Source: Leucobacter exalbidus | GTDB lineage: Bacteria > Actinomycetota > Actinomycetes > Actinomycetales > Microbacteriaceae | Assembly (NCBI RefSeq): GCF_017834145.1 | Contig: NZ_JAFIDA010000001.1 | Span: 620,001 to 684,000, forward strand | DNA: 64,000 nucleotides | Reading direction: 5' to 3' | Part shown: in pieces, positions 46,951 to 53,963 of the stretch | How positions within the stretch are numbered: position 1 is the stretch's first letter | How the letters are laid out: the number at the start of each line of letters is the position of its first letter | Made by a program: the position numbers and the translations under genes | The notes under the pieces: generated by a model | Seen by the model: only the letters and a program-made list of their open reading frames with translations | What the model was told of the DNA's origin: nothing | Database searches by the model: none

Positions 46951-48156
46951 TCAGGGTCGCTGTCGACGTGCGCGCGCACCGAACCTATCGAGTGCTGCCA
47001 GCACTTCAGGTGTGTGCCAAATGCGGTTGCGCTTGTAGTCGTTCGTCTGGACGAGGGCGCCAGCCGCCACCAGTCGCTCGATCGTGGCCGTTGCAGAGAC
47101 GAACGAGACACCAAGTTCGTCAGCCACAATCTGGGCCGTGATGACCGGCTGACGTAGGAGCAGCTCGCGAATGGCGACACCTGCGGAACCACGTCGAGCG
47201 GGAGCCGTGTTAGCCCAACCAGCGGCGATCGCCTGGAGCTCCTCGACAAGGGTGCGACCGTTGTTGATGCCCGCAAACACGGCATCTGCGAAAGCTAAGA
47301 TGATCGGGCTCGGGTCGCCATTTCGGTAGCTCGTGAGCGCACGGAAGTAACCGTCGGTATCGCTGAGGAGTCCTGCCGATACAGGTACGGTGACGTTCCT
47401 GGTCAGGCGGCCGTGACGGAGCATACTGTGCAACAGCGCACGACCTGTGCGACCATTGCCGTCAGAGAACGGGTGGATCGTCTCAAACTGGGCATGCGCC
47501 AGAGCCGCGTGAGCGAGCACGGGCAGATCAGTGCGGGCGCAGAACTGCACGAGGTCGGCCATCAGGCTAGGAACGCGATCGTTATGGGGCGGTACAAACG
47601 AAGCCGCGTGAGGTGAGATGCTTCCGCCACCGATCCATACTGGTTCCTCTCGGAACTTGCCCGTGTACTCCGGCGCGCTTTCATACAGCAGCGCGCGCTG
47701 CATCGCGATGATCGCATCTTCGTTGATGCTCTCGCTCAGTTCCAGCGCGGCTTGCATCGCACGCACGTTCCCAACAACCAGACGAGCGTTGCCAGACTTG
47801 GCAGCGTCCAGTTCAGCCAGGGCGACCTGCTTGGCGCTCGAGGTCAGTTTCTCCACCTCGGAGCTGGAGGCTGACTCGGTACGAAGTAACACCGAAGCGA
47901 ACGGTGCCGTGATGGAACCCACCTCGGAATCGAAACGCGCCAGTTCCGCGCTGGCATCGTCAGCAGCCGCCAGTGTTTCAGCGTCCAGGTGCACGTCTAG
48001 GTCTGCGATCAGCGGCAGGACGGCCGCCTGGTAGTCCCCGCGCGCACGCAGTGACTGACGCCGCGAGGTGACTACCGTGGGGTCTCGCGCCCATGGATGC
48101 GGCTCGGTGGTGATCGCCGGCCAGGCTGGGGGCTGAGCGGAGTTAACCTGTGACAT
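46951..48156 (-). CDS. Fic-domain AMPylase with N-terminal inhibitory helix
   Basis: 401 residues from ATG 48156. The catalytic motif HPFSDGNGRTGRA starts at H228. About 130 residues earlier lies TESASSSEVEKL, matching the (S/T)xxxE core of the autoinhibitory helix with S98 and E102, but the following position is lysine instead of Gly/Asn. A C-terminal winged helix (ITAQIVADELGVSFVSATATIERL) follows the Fic domain, as in Fic proteins that regulate their own gene. It would transfer AMP to hydroxyl groups of target proteins. It lies inside the repeat-bracketed block. Confidence 0.9.
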   Translation of the reverse strand: MSQVNSAQPPAWPAITTEPHPWARDPTVVTSRRQSLRARGDYQAAVLPLIADLDVHLDAETLAAADDASAELARFDSEVGSITAPFASVLLRTESASSSEVEKLTSSAKQVALAELDAAKSGNARLVVGNVRAMQAALELSESINEDAIIAMQRALLYESAPEYTGKFREEPVWIGGGSISPHAASFVPPHNDRVPSLMADLVQFCARTDLPVLAHAALAHAQFETIHPFSDGNGRTGRALLHSMLRHGRLTRNVTVPVSAGLLSDTDGYFRALTSYRNGDPSPIILAFADAVFAGINNGRTLVEELQAIAAGWANTAPARRGSAGVAIRELLLRQPVITAQIVADELGVSFVSATATIERLVAAGALVQTNDYKRNRIWHTPEVLAALDRFGARARRQRP

Positions 48157-48322
48157 GAAACAATCATACCCAAGCTTAGGCGCGTAACCTTTAATAAGAT
48201 GAGACTGCATTCAAGGAAAAACAAAAACCGCCGTGTCAGAAACCACTCTGAGTAACAGTGGGTCGAAACGAAATCTCCTGCACCTCATCTGAACTACTCC
48301 CCGGAAGTTGGACTGAGAAATG

Positions 48323-48404
48323 GCGATGCTGGGGCTGCGGGAGCACTGATCAGAGTTCGGTCATACTGATCATGCCTCCAGTATGTGATCACTAGCGTGC
48401 GCTG
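48323..48404 (+). repeat. 82-bp direct repeat, copy 2 (relic of a hydrolase 3' end)
   Basis: Related without gaps to 44914-44995. It even keeps the end of the coding frame: MAMLGLREH followed by TGA, matching AMLGLQEH and TGA of the intact hydrolase gene. Nothing upstream of 48323 resembles the rest of that gene. Confidence 0.75.
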
Positions 48405-48413
48405 CAGAGCGAC

Positions 48414-48803
48414 CTAGCGCCCGCTTGATGCGACGAGCTCGATCTCCACGCGTGCACCGAGCGGCAGACCCACCACTGCGACTGTCGTTCGGGCCGGATA
48501 GGGGGTGTTGAAGATCGTCCCGTAGACACTGTTCATCGCCGCGAAGTCATCCATATCAACCAGATAAACATTCACCTTGATCACATCATCGAGTGTTCGG
48601 CCAGCGGCGGTGAGAACGGATTCAAGATTTGCGAACACTTGGTGAGTTTGAGCCGCTACATCACCGTCAATCAGCTTCCCGGTTGCCGGGTCGATCGGTG
48701 TCTGCCCTGAGAGGAACAGCATTCCGCCACCACCGAGTGCCGCATGCGAGTACGGCCCAACAGGCTCAGGGGCACGCGGGTCGGAGACAGTCGTTCGAGT
48801 CAT
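48414..48803 (-). CDS. RidA-family protein
   Basis: 129 residues of the RidA/YjgF/UK114 family. The family trimer hydrolyses reactive enamine/imine intermediates to ketoacids and ammonia. Seen are the opening PEPVGPYSHAALGGGGMLFLSGQ, VFANLESVLTAAGRTLDDVIKVNVYL and the C-terminal YPARTTVAVVGLPLGARVEIE with the arginine that binds carboxylate. It stands alone beside the second direct repeat. Confidence 0.92.
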   Translation of the reverse strand: MTRTTVSDPRAPEPVGPYSHAALGGGGMLFLSGQTPIDPATGKLIDGDVAAQTHQVFANLESVLTAAGRTLDDVIKVNVYLVDMDDFAAMNSVYGTIFNTPYPARTTVAVVGLPLGARVEIELVASSGR

Positions 48804-48977
48804 GCCAGCAGCCTAGCGCCGGAGGCCGTCATCAAGTCTGCTGGCGAAAAGATCACCTATAAATCTAGTTAAGGGAGTACTAGCAGCTTGTCATGCGGCA
48901 GTACCCGATCACTTCCAGCCTTGCGATCACACGAGCCTGTGTGGGGAAGTGTGTCTGACCGACTAGACGAGCAGAGG

Positions 48978-49013
48978 TCACTTCATCGGCGAAGCGACCT
49001 CGAAGGTAGTCAT
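48978..49013 (-). pseudogene. Relic of hipA start codons
   Basis: The stop of the HipB-like gene overlaps ATG 49013 as ATGA, the normal hipB-hipA junction, and the frame reads MTTFEVASPMK before a TGA. MTT(F/L)EV is the way HipA proteins of this type begin. The rest of the kinase gene is gone. Confidence 0.5.
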
Positions 49014-49315
49014 CGCGCGCGCTTCTTCGTGAGGCTTCCGGCACACAACCTGACGATGTCGCTGCCGAGCAGGTCGATTGCTTCGACGGTTTGGTCGAGC
49101 ACGCCGAGCGCCCGAAGCACCTGAGTGACGTTGCGGAAGCTTACGCCCGGATCCCCGGTCTCGATTTTGCGCAGAGTGTCGCGCGTGATGCCGGCGCGCT
49201 CGGCTACCTGCTGCGCTGTCAAGCCGAGTATCATGTACCACCCCCGCATCCCCACCTCGACGAACCCCCGCTTCAGGCGCGAATCGATCGGCGCGAGGTT
49301 TCTGGCGTTGATCAC
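49010..49315 (-). CDS. Orphan HipB-type antitoxin/regulator
   Basis: Up to 101 residues from GTG 49315. The XRE helix-turn-helix is GLTAQQVAERAGITRDTLRK followed by IETGDPGVSFRNVTQVLRALGVLD, which closely follows HipB proteins of actinobacteria, with the usual basic end TKKRAR. The true N terminus is uncertain because no good ribosome site precedes the GTG; a stop lies in frame about 14 codons upstream. The downstream hipA is reduced to 12 codons, so this is an antitoxin without toxin. Confidence 0.78.
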   Translation of the reverse strand: MINARNLAPIDSRLKRGFVEVGMRGWYMILGLTAQQVAERAGITRDTLRKIETGDPGVSFRNVTQVLRALGVLDQTVEAIDLLGSDIVRLCAGSLTKKRAR

Positions 49316-49418
49316 GCTGAAGATCGATTCGTCGGGCGCCCTCCTCGAAGCGCCTCAGAACACCTGACTCAGCAACGAAATCGCTCACACGAACAGCTTC
49401 GGCGCGATCACCGCAACC

Positions 49419-49964
49419 TCATTCAGCAGCTCTCACTTCCACCTGCATTTTGGCAATCCGGCGCTTCGTGTATTCGATCATACTGACGAAGTATTGGCCG
49501 AAGCTATCGAAAGTATCGATGAGCTCACCCTCAGCAATCCAGAACACCTTGGGTGCGACGACGCCGTCCTCGATCAACATCACGAACACGTCACCCTGCT
49601 CGTTACTGGCAGCGATCGGCAGAAGTTCCTCGGTTGATCTCCCGAGTTCTTCCAAGAATTCTGGCGCGTATTCGAATGCCTCGAATGCTGTGTCGCGGAG
49701 GTCTCCTGCGACTAATCCGGTGGTACCGAGCAAAGTCACTTCCTGATGGAAACAATTCCAGCCGTCAGCGAAACCAAGAAAGCCGCGATGCTCTTTATCA
49801 AGGCGCACCGTCAGCGCTTGTTCCACCTGGTGGATCAGCTCCTCGGTCGCCGCCACCTCGGGCAGGTGGTTGGGGAATAATTCGTTCGGATCCCACGCGG
49901 CCAGGTTCTGTTTCGTCATCACCATCTCGACAATCGGCGGACGCCAGTCTTCGATCAGGATCAT
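49419..49964 (-). CDS. SMI1/KNR4 (SUKH) family protein, probable immunity protein
   Basis: 181 residues. SUKH features are an N-terminal helix, EELIHQVEQALTVRLDKEHRGFLGFADGWN and the following LGTTGLVAGDL strand, then LLPIAASNEQGDVFVML, which corresponds to the conserved lipid/peptide-binding strand pair. SUKH proteins often neutralise contact-dependent nuclease toxins. No toxin or secretion gene is nearby. GGAGGG lies 11 bases before ATG 49964; later ATG codons at MVMTK are alternatives. Confidence 0.72.
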   Translation of the reverse strand: MILIEDWRPPIVEMVMTKQNLAAWDPNELFPNHLPEVAATEELIHQVEQALTVRLDKEHRGFLGFADGWNCFHQEVTLLGTTGLVAGDLRDTAFEAFEYAPEFLEELGRSTEELLPIAASNEQGDVFVMLIEDGVVAPKVFWIAEGELIDTFDSFGQYFVSMIEYTKRRIAKMQVEVRAAE

Positions 49965-50501
49965 GTTAGATACAACCCTCCGGTAAGCATGCGCGGATCG
50001 CTCGATAAAATTACTATCTTCCTAAACGATACCGGCCTGATCCAACGGCTACGCTACCTACACTATGGAGCATCAGTCTCCGTAGGGCTGCCCGTGCTCC
50101 AACTGTCAGCCAGTTTCAACGTAGCGTTCGCGTCCCACAGGACACGAAAAGAACGACCCAAGGACACTCCCTTACGCTACCTATCACACTGGTATAAGTG
50201 GCTCACAGGAGCGAGCTGCGTACAGAAGGCAAGTGAGCTGCGAGGGCTAGGTCTCGTCACTTCTGCTAGCACGGATTGTGCCCACGAACCGGATAGCAGA
50301 TGCGCTACTGGCCGAGCTGGTGCGGTCCGTGCGGAAGGCCGTCGACCAGACTTGTTACAGCCGCAGAGGCGAGACATTAAACCGAAATTCCACGACGTCA
50401 CCGCACGTACCCACCCCCGAGAACCCGGTGAATCCCCCGAAATGTCGACCCTACTTTGGCCTTGCAATTGTCGAGCTCATCGAACGAGAAAGCAACCCAG
50501 G
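49965..50501. other. Non-coding stretch with gene debris
   Basis: No convincing gene on either strand: the open frames here (for example 49989-50528 on plus and 50177-50467 on minus) have no recognisable domain, poor codon use and no ribosome site. It contains one copy of a dispersed repeat (50373-50420). It looks like decayed mobile or accessory DNA. Confidence 0.55.
50373..50420 (-). repeat. Dispersed ~46-bp repeat, copy A
   Basis: On the minus strand it reads as codons for TCGDVVEFRFNVS; the plus strand carries ATTAAACCGAAATTCCAC. Related copies lie at 51873, 52862 and 53925. Confidence 0.55.
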
Positions 50502-50531
50502 TTGACAGCCCCTTACTTAGCAACGTAGGTT
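50502..50531 (+). promoter_or_regulatory. Promoter of the HTH/ClpN-SRPBCC pair, probably leaderless
   Basis: A perfect TTGACA at 50502-50507, an 18-bp spacer and TAGGTT at 50526-50531 fit a housekeeping-sigma promoter. The ATG of the next gene is 7 bases after the -10 box, so transcription should begin at or next to the start codon. Confidence 0.6.
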
Positions 50532-50537
50532 GACTGC

Positions 50538-50783
50538 ATGGAGTCGTCGCGGATCGCAGCAGTAGCAGCCAATACCAGCGACCCGAAAGCAGGACTGCGG
50601 GCCGTAGCGTCGTTGCGCGTTCTCGCCGACACTTTGGAGCTTCAGCAGGTCGAGGCTGGGTTGCGTTCGGGCATGAGTTGGCAGGAGATCGCCGATGCGC
50701 TCGGAGTGACGCGACAAGCCGCCCACAAAAAGCACTCCAAAAGAATTGACCCCGCGATCTCGACGCCCAGGAGGAACAAATGA
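50538..50783 (+). CDS. Small HTH regulator coupled to ClpN-SRPBCC gene
   Basis: 81 residues. Residues ~35-68 (LQQVEAGLRSGMSWQEIADALGVTRQAAHKKHSKRI) are a sigma-like helix-turn-helix; the N terminus is a simple helix. No ribosome site precedes it, and the promoter position implies a leaderless message. Its TGA overlaps the next ATG as ATGA. It probably regulates this two-gene operon; similar small HTH genes often precede ClpN-only genes in actinobacteria, by my recollection. Confidence 0.75.
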   Translation: MESSRIAAVAANTSDPKAGLRAVASLRVLADTLELQQVEAGLRSGMSWQEIADALGVTRQAAHKKHSKRIDPAISTPRRNK

Positions 50784-51769
50784 ACAAACTCGTCCGCGCC
50801 GCTCAAACCAGCCAATCGCTTTCCCTGGCCGCCATGGAGGAAGCATCCCGGCTCGGGCTCCGCGAAGCCGATATCGACCACCTGTTCCTCGCATTGGTCA
50901 TCAACGACCAGTCCGCCGGCCACGCACTGCGCGAGCTGGGTATCGACATTGATAGCGCCCGTCTCGCCGTCGAGGAACAACGCAATGCACAGCTGACCTC
51001 ACTCGGCATCGAGGCGTCATTCCCCGAGGCCGGGCGCATCGTGTTCCAGGAGACAGATGGGTATGAGTGGACTCTTCGTGCTCGGAACCTCATCGCGAAG
51101 TCCAGCAGCAAAGGCAAGCCAGGCGACGCTGCCAGCGTTCTCCGGGAACTCGTCGCAGAACCTAGCGGTCTGATCACAGATATCCTCGGCCGCCTCGGCA
51201 CGACTTCCGATGTGCTCATCGAATGCCTCGATCGGGTCGACTCGCCCTCGATGAAGTCCATGCCGGCCGCAGCGACAGCGAAGGGGCGGCTCACGGGAGC
51301 GACTGAGACTTTCGTATCCGCATCGCTGGACGAGGTGTGGGTATTCCTCACAGATCCCGCACGCATCCCCGAGTGGGAACCGAGCATCGGCGTCCTCGAT
51401 CAAACCAGTCAAGAAGTAACGCCAGGTACAACCTGGGAGGGCTTTGCACCCGCAACGTATCCAGACGGCAAGCCTGTGAAAATCAAGCCTCAGTTTCGTC
51501 GACGCAGTGTTGAGCTCATCGCAATTCACCAACCGGACAGGATCGCATGGAGCTTCGGATATCCCGACGTCGCACAAGGCAATTCGGTTCTGACTGAATT
51601 CGCCTTGGTGAACGCGGTCGGTGGCACACAGGTACGGATCAGTAGGTCCTGGTCGCGACGCCAAGGGTGGCGAGGACTTGTCGCTTGGCCGCTGCGTCCA
51701 ATCCAGAAGTTCCTGGTGTGGATCACCCTATTCCAGACCGGCAGCGCGATCAGCCGAGCATTTCGCTAA
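50780..51769 (+). CDS. ClpN-domain protein fused to an SRPBCC domain
   Basis: 329 residues. Residues 1-70 (MNKLVRAAQTSQSLSLAAME, EADIDHLFLALVINDQSAGHALRELG) and about 90-150 (YEWTLRARNLIAKSSSKGKP, SVLRELVAEPSGLITDILGRLG) are the two repeats of the Clp N-terminal substrate-binding domain, without any AAA+ module. From about residue 169 to the end is an SRPBCC/polyketide-cyclase-like domain (ATETFVSASLDEVWVFLTDP, ARIPEWEPSIGVLD), a fold that binds hydrophobic ligands. It may be a ligand-controlled adaptor or decoy for ClpC. Four-base overlap with the HTH gene. Confidence 0.8.
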   Translation: MNKLVRAAQTSQSLSLAAMEEASRLGLREADIDHLFLALVINDQSAGHALRELGIDIDSARLAVEEQRNAQLTSLGIEASFPEAGRIVFQETDGYEWTLRARNLIAKSSSKGKPGDAASVLRELVAEPSGLITDILGRLGTTSDVLIECLDRVDSPSMKSMPAAATAKGRLTGATETFVSASLDEVWVFLTDPARIPEWEPSIGVLDQTSQEVTPGTTWEGFAPATYPDGKPVKIKPQFRRRSVELIAIHQPDRIAWSFGYPDVAQGNSVLTEFALVNAVGGTQVRISRSWSRRQGWRGLVAWPLRPIQKFLVWITLFQTGSAISRAFR

Positions 51770-51812
51770 CCCCAGGCCGCGGTGATTCGTTTGCTGGCCG
51801 CACATAAATCGA

Positions 51813-51850
51813 GTGCCCGGATCTCCCACGGGCAGGTCCGGGCACTCGAA
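51813..51850 (+). terminator. Hairpin after the ClpN-SRPBCC gene
   Basis: CGAGTGCCCGGATCTCCCAC and then GGGCAGGTCCGGGCACTCG form a stem of about 12 bp (CGAGTGCCCGGA with TCCGGGCACTCG) with a longer loop. It follows the stop codon by about 45 bp. Confidence 0.6.
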
Positions 51851-51872
51851 CCAGATGCTGAAGCGAAACGCG

Positions 51873-51922
51873 ATTAAACGTTAAACCGAAACTCCACCGC
51901 GTGCCCACACATACCAACCTCA
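51873..51922 (-). repeat. Dispersed ~46-bp repeat, copy B
   Basis: On the minus strand it reads MCGHAVEFRFNV followed by a stop. By hand count 35 of 46 positions match copy C at 52862-52910. Confidence 0.6.
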
Positions 51923-52070
51923 GGCCGCAACGCATTTCATGTGACCCGCGACGGCGACAACGACTGTTCCCCTGCTCGGCAGGTTGAAGTGCCATACACA
52001 ATCACTCATCGTCAAGAGACCATCAGTGCTGACCGGAACAAACTAGAAGCTGTCCACGTTCAATCTGGAT

Positions 52071-52757
52071 ATGATCACCCTGGATTCTGACAGACCCTCG
52101 ATCGTATTTGACGTCTTGGGGACTCTCGTGGATCAGGCCGGCAGCCTGCGACGGCAGACAAGCGCCGTCACCGGCTGGGACGAGGCCGCCTCAGCTCGAG
52201 TCGTGCGCGCGTGGCTCACGTACGTCGCCAAGCGAGAACGCGAAATCATCGCCGGCGACACGGCTTTCGTCCCCAGCCACGTCCTGGATGCGCAGGCGCT
52301 GGAGAATTTGGTGGCGAACGGTATGTTGCCCGCTGAGGCGGTCCAACCGCTGACCACTGCCGCGCAACGCTTGGAGCCGTGGCCAGACACGGTCGAAGGC
52401 CTGACGCGGCTCGCCGCCGACGCGACTGTGGCCGGCCTGTCCAACGCCAGCCGTCGAGTACTTACCAGGCTGAGCGAAAGCTCCGGGATGCGTTGGCACC
52501 AGGTGTTTTCGGCAGAGGACGCCGATACTTATAAGCCCGACCCCGCGATCTATCGGCTCGCGCTGTCGGTCTCGCCCGCAGGCGCGCCACCGCCATATCT
52601 GGTCGCGGCGCACGCTTGGGATCTGCGCGCCGCAGCGAAAGCAGGGCTGCGCACTGCGTATGTGCCGCGGCCAGACGGCGATCCACCCGCGGCTGACGAC
52701 ACTTTCGACCTGTACGCCGAAGATCTCCTGCACTTGCACGCCATACTGCGCGCGTGA
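52071..52757 (+). CDS. Haloacid dehalogenase type II-like HAD hydrolase
   Basis: 228 residues. Motif I is FDVLGTLVD with nucleophile D14, in the DxxGT form typical of L-2-haloacid dehalogenases and relatives rather than DxDGT phosphatases; motif II is GLSNASRR, motif III includes TYKPDPAIYRLAL and the last motif VAAHAWDLRAAAKAGL. The substrate is unknown. No strong ribosome site is seen before ATG 52071. Single gene between two copies of the dispersed repeat. Confidence 0.83.
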   Translation: MITLDSDRPSIVFDVLGTLVDQAGSLRRQTSAVTGWDEAASARVVRAWLTYVAKREREIIAGDTAFVPSHVLDAQALENLVANGMLPAEAVQPLTTAAQRLEPWPDTVEGLTRLAADATVAGLSNASRRVLTRLSESSGMRWHQVFSAEDADTYKPDPAIYRLALSVSPAGAPPPYLVAAHAWDLRAAAKAGLRTAYVPRPDGDPPAADDTFDLYAEDLLHLHAILRA

Positions 52758-52861
52758 ATCGTCGCGGACCTCTCCTCCGAGACTGTCCGCGTGTGCAGAT
52801 GGGGTGCCCGTCTTTCATGATGTCGTCGATCCGACCCGGGTCACGCCGAATCGGAACGCCG

Positions 52862-52910
52862 CTAGACGTTGACCCCAAATTCGACCACGTCGCCGCAGAT
52901 ACCAACCTCT
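52862..52910 (-). repeat. Dispersed ~46-bp repeat, copy C
   Basis: On the minus strand it reads ICGDVVEFGVNV followed by a stop. It lies between the convergent HAD and esterase genes. Confidence 0.6.
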
Positions 52911-52925
52911 GACTGGGACCTGCAG

Positions 52926-53843
52926 TCAGCCAGTCATCGCAAGCCTGTCCCGAAGCCACTTGTCAATGTCGTTCAGCGCCGCTTGCGCCATGGAGGTTGC
53001 ATGACCGGTGAACGCATGAGGTGACGCTGGGTAAACATTCAGATCCACCTCGACGCCGGCCGCGAGCAGTCTTACGCTCATTGCGAGGTTGTCCCCGAAG
53101 AGGATGTCATCCTCGCCGATCACAATCAGAGTCGGCGGGAGGTGCTTTAACTCGGCAAAGACGGGCGAGATGTCCGGATTCGTGCGATCCGGTGCGCTTC
53201 CTGCATATGCGCCGAGGAAGTACTCATCCTCAATGAGGCGTCCTGCTGGTGTCTGTGCCGAGAGGTCGTACGTCCCGCATTGCAAAACCGCACCGCAAAA
53301 TGCATGATTCCCACGATCTCGGAGCCGAATCAGAGTTGCTGCCGCCAGGGTGGATCCCGCCGAGAATCCAGTTATCAATAGCCGAGACGTGCCGAACCGT
53401 GCTTCGGCGTGCTCCGCGAGCCATAGTGCGGCCGTCTCGCAATCGTCAGGGGCCGCTGGCCACGGATCTTCTGGCGCGAGCCGATAGTCCACGCTCACGA
53501 CAGCGACACCCAGCGCGTCCACAAGGCGACGATTCCGAACGTCGCTGCCCGCCGCGGACCCAAGATAAAAGCCGCCCGTGTGTATCTCCAAGATCACGCC
53601 CGTGGCGGGTCGCCCCATTGGCGTGTGGATTCGCACACGTACGCTACGGCCATCAGCGTTCACTGTCTCTACCGACGGAGTCGGCGTGCATTCGACGGGT
53701 GTAGGGGTCGCTTCACGGATCAGAATGAGCTCGCCGAGACTGCTGGGGCCCCGGCCAGGACGCCGGTGCGCATAGAACTCGCGAGACTCTGCAATGAGAG
53801 GCAAGACTGCCGGATCGATCAGAGAAGAAGTTGCAAGCTGCAT
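52926..53843 (-). CDS. HSL-family alpha/beta hydrolase (esterase)
   Basis: 305 residues. The nucleophile elbow is GFSAG with S161; the acid is in GEDDILFGDN and the histidine in YPASPHAFTGH. The oxyanion motif normally written HGGG is HTGG here (88-91, EIHTGGFYLG). VSVDYRLAPEDPWPAAPDD is the standard HSL segment. It has no signal peptide and probably hydrolyses small esters in the cytosol. Single gene. Confidence 0.88.
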   Translation of the reverse strand: MQLATSSLIDPAVLPLIAESREFYAHRRPGRGPSSLGELILIREATPTPVECTPTPSVETVNADGRSVRVRIHTPMGRPATGVILEIHTGGFYLGSAAGSDVRNRRLVDALGVAVVSVDYRLAPEDPWPAAPDDCETAALWLAEHAEARFGTSRLLITGFSAGSTLAAATLIRLRDRGNHAFCGAVLQCGTYDLSAQTPAGRLIEDEYFLGAYAGSAPDRTNPDISPVFAELKHLPPTLIVIGEDDILFGDNLAMSVRLLAAGVEVDLNVYPASPHAFTGHATSMAQAALNDIDKWLRDRLAMTG

Positions 53844-53924
53844 AGGTGAAATTCTACGAGACGCCCAGCGATCATGACCTTGTCAGTGGCTGACGAATCC
53901 GGGCGGTCAGCAACGCCAAAGATT

Positions 53925-53960
53925 AGTTCGAGAACCGGAACTCCACCGTGTTTCAACCCC
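53925..53960 (-). repeat. Dispersed repeat, copy D (degenerate)
   Basis: The minus strand reads NTVEFRFSN followed by a stop, matching the core of copies A-C over about 25 bp. It lies directly after the SNF2 helicase stop codon. Confidence 0.45.
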
Positions 53961-53963
53961 GCA

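Larger units (their letters stand above)
51770..52070. other. Non-coding region after the ClpN-SRPBCC gene
   Basis: No gene seen. A GC-rich imperfect inverted repeat near 51813-51850 (GAGTGCCCGGA ... TCCGGGCACTC) can act as terminator of the ClpN operon. The rest holds dispersed repeat copy B at 51873-51922 and presumably the promoter of the HAD gene. Confidence 0.55.

Noticed and set aside
46641-47141. 166-residue plus-strand frame between the HTH gene and Fic
   Set aside because: Overlaps the Fic 3' end and the antisense small frame; Ser/Ala/Arg-rich with no signal.
49989-50528. 179-residue plus-strand frame and 96-residue minus-strand frame in the gap before the HTH gene
   Set aside because: No domain, no ribosome site, odd composition; the promoter and a dispersed repeat lie inside.
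43060-53960. Prophage or integrative element
   Set aside because: No integrase, transposase, structural or replication gene and no tRNA at either edge of the region; only the local 82-bp repeats suggest insertion.
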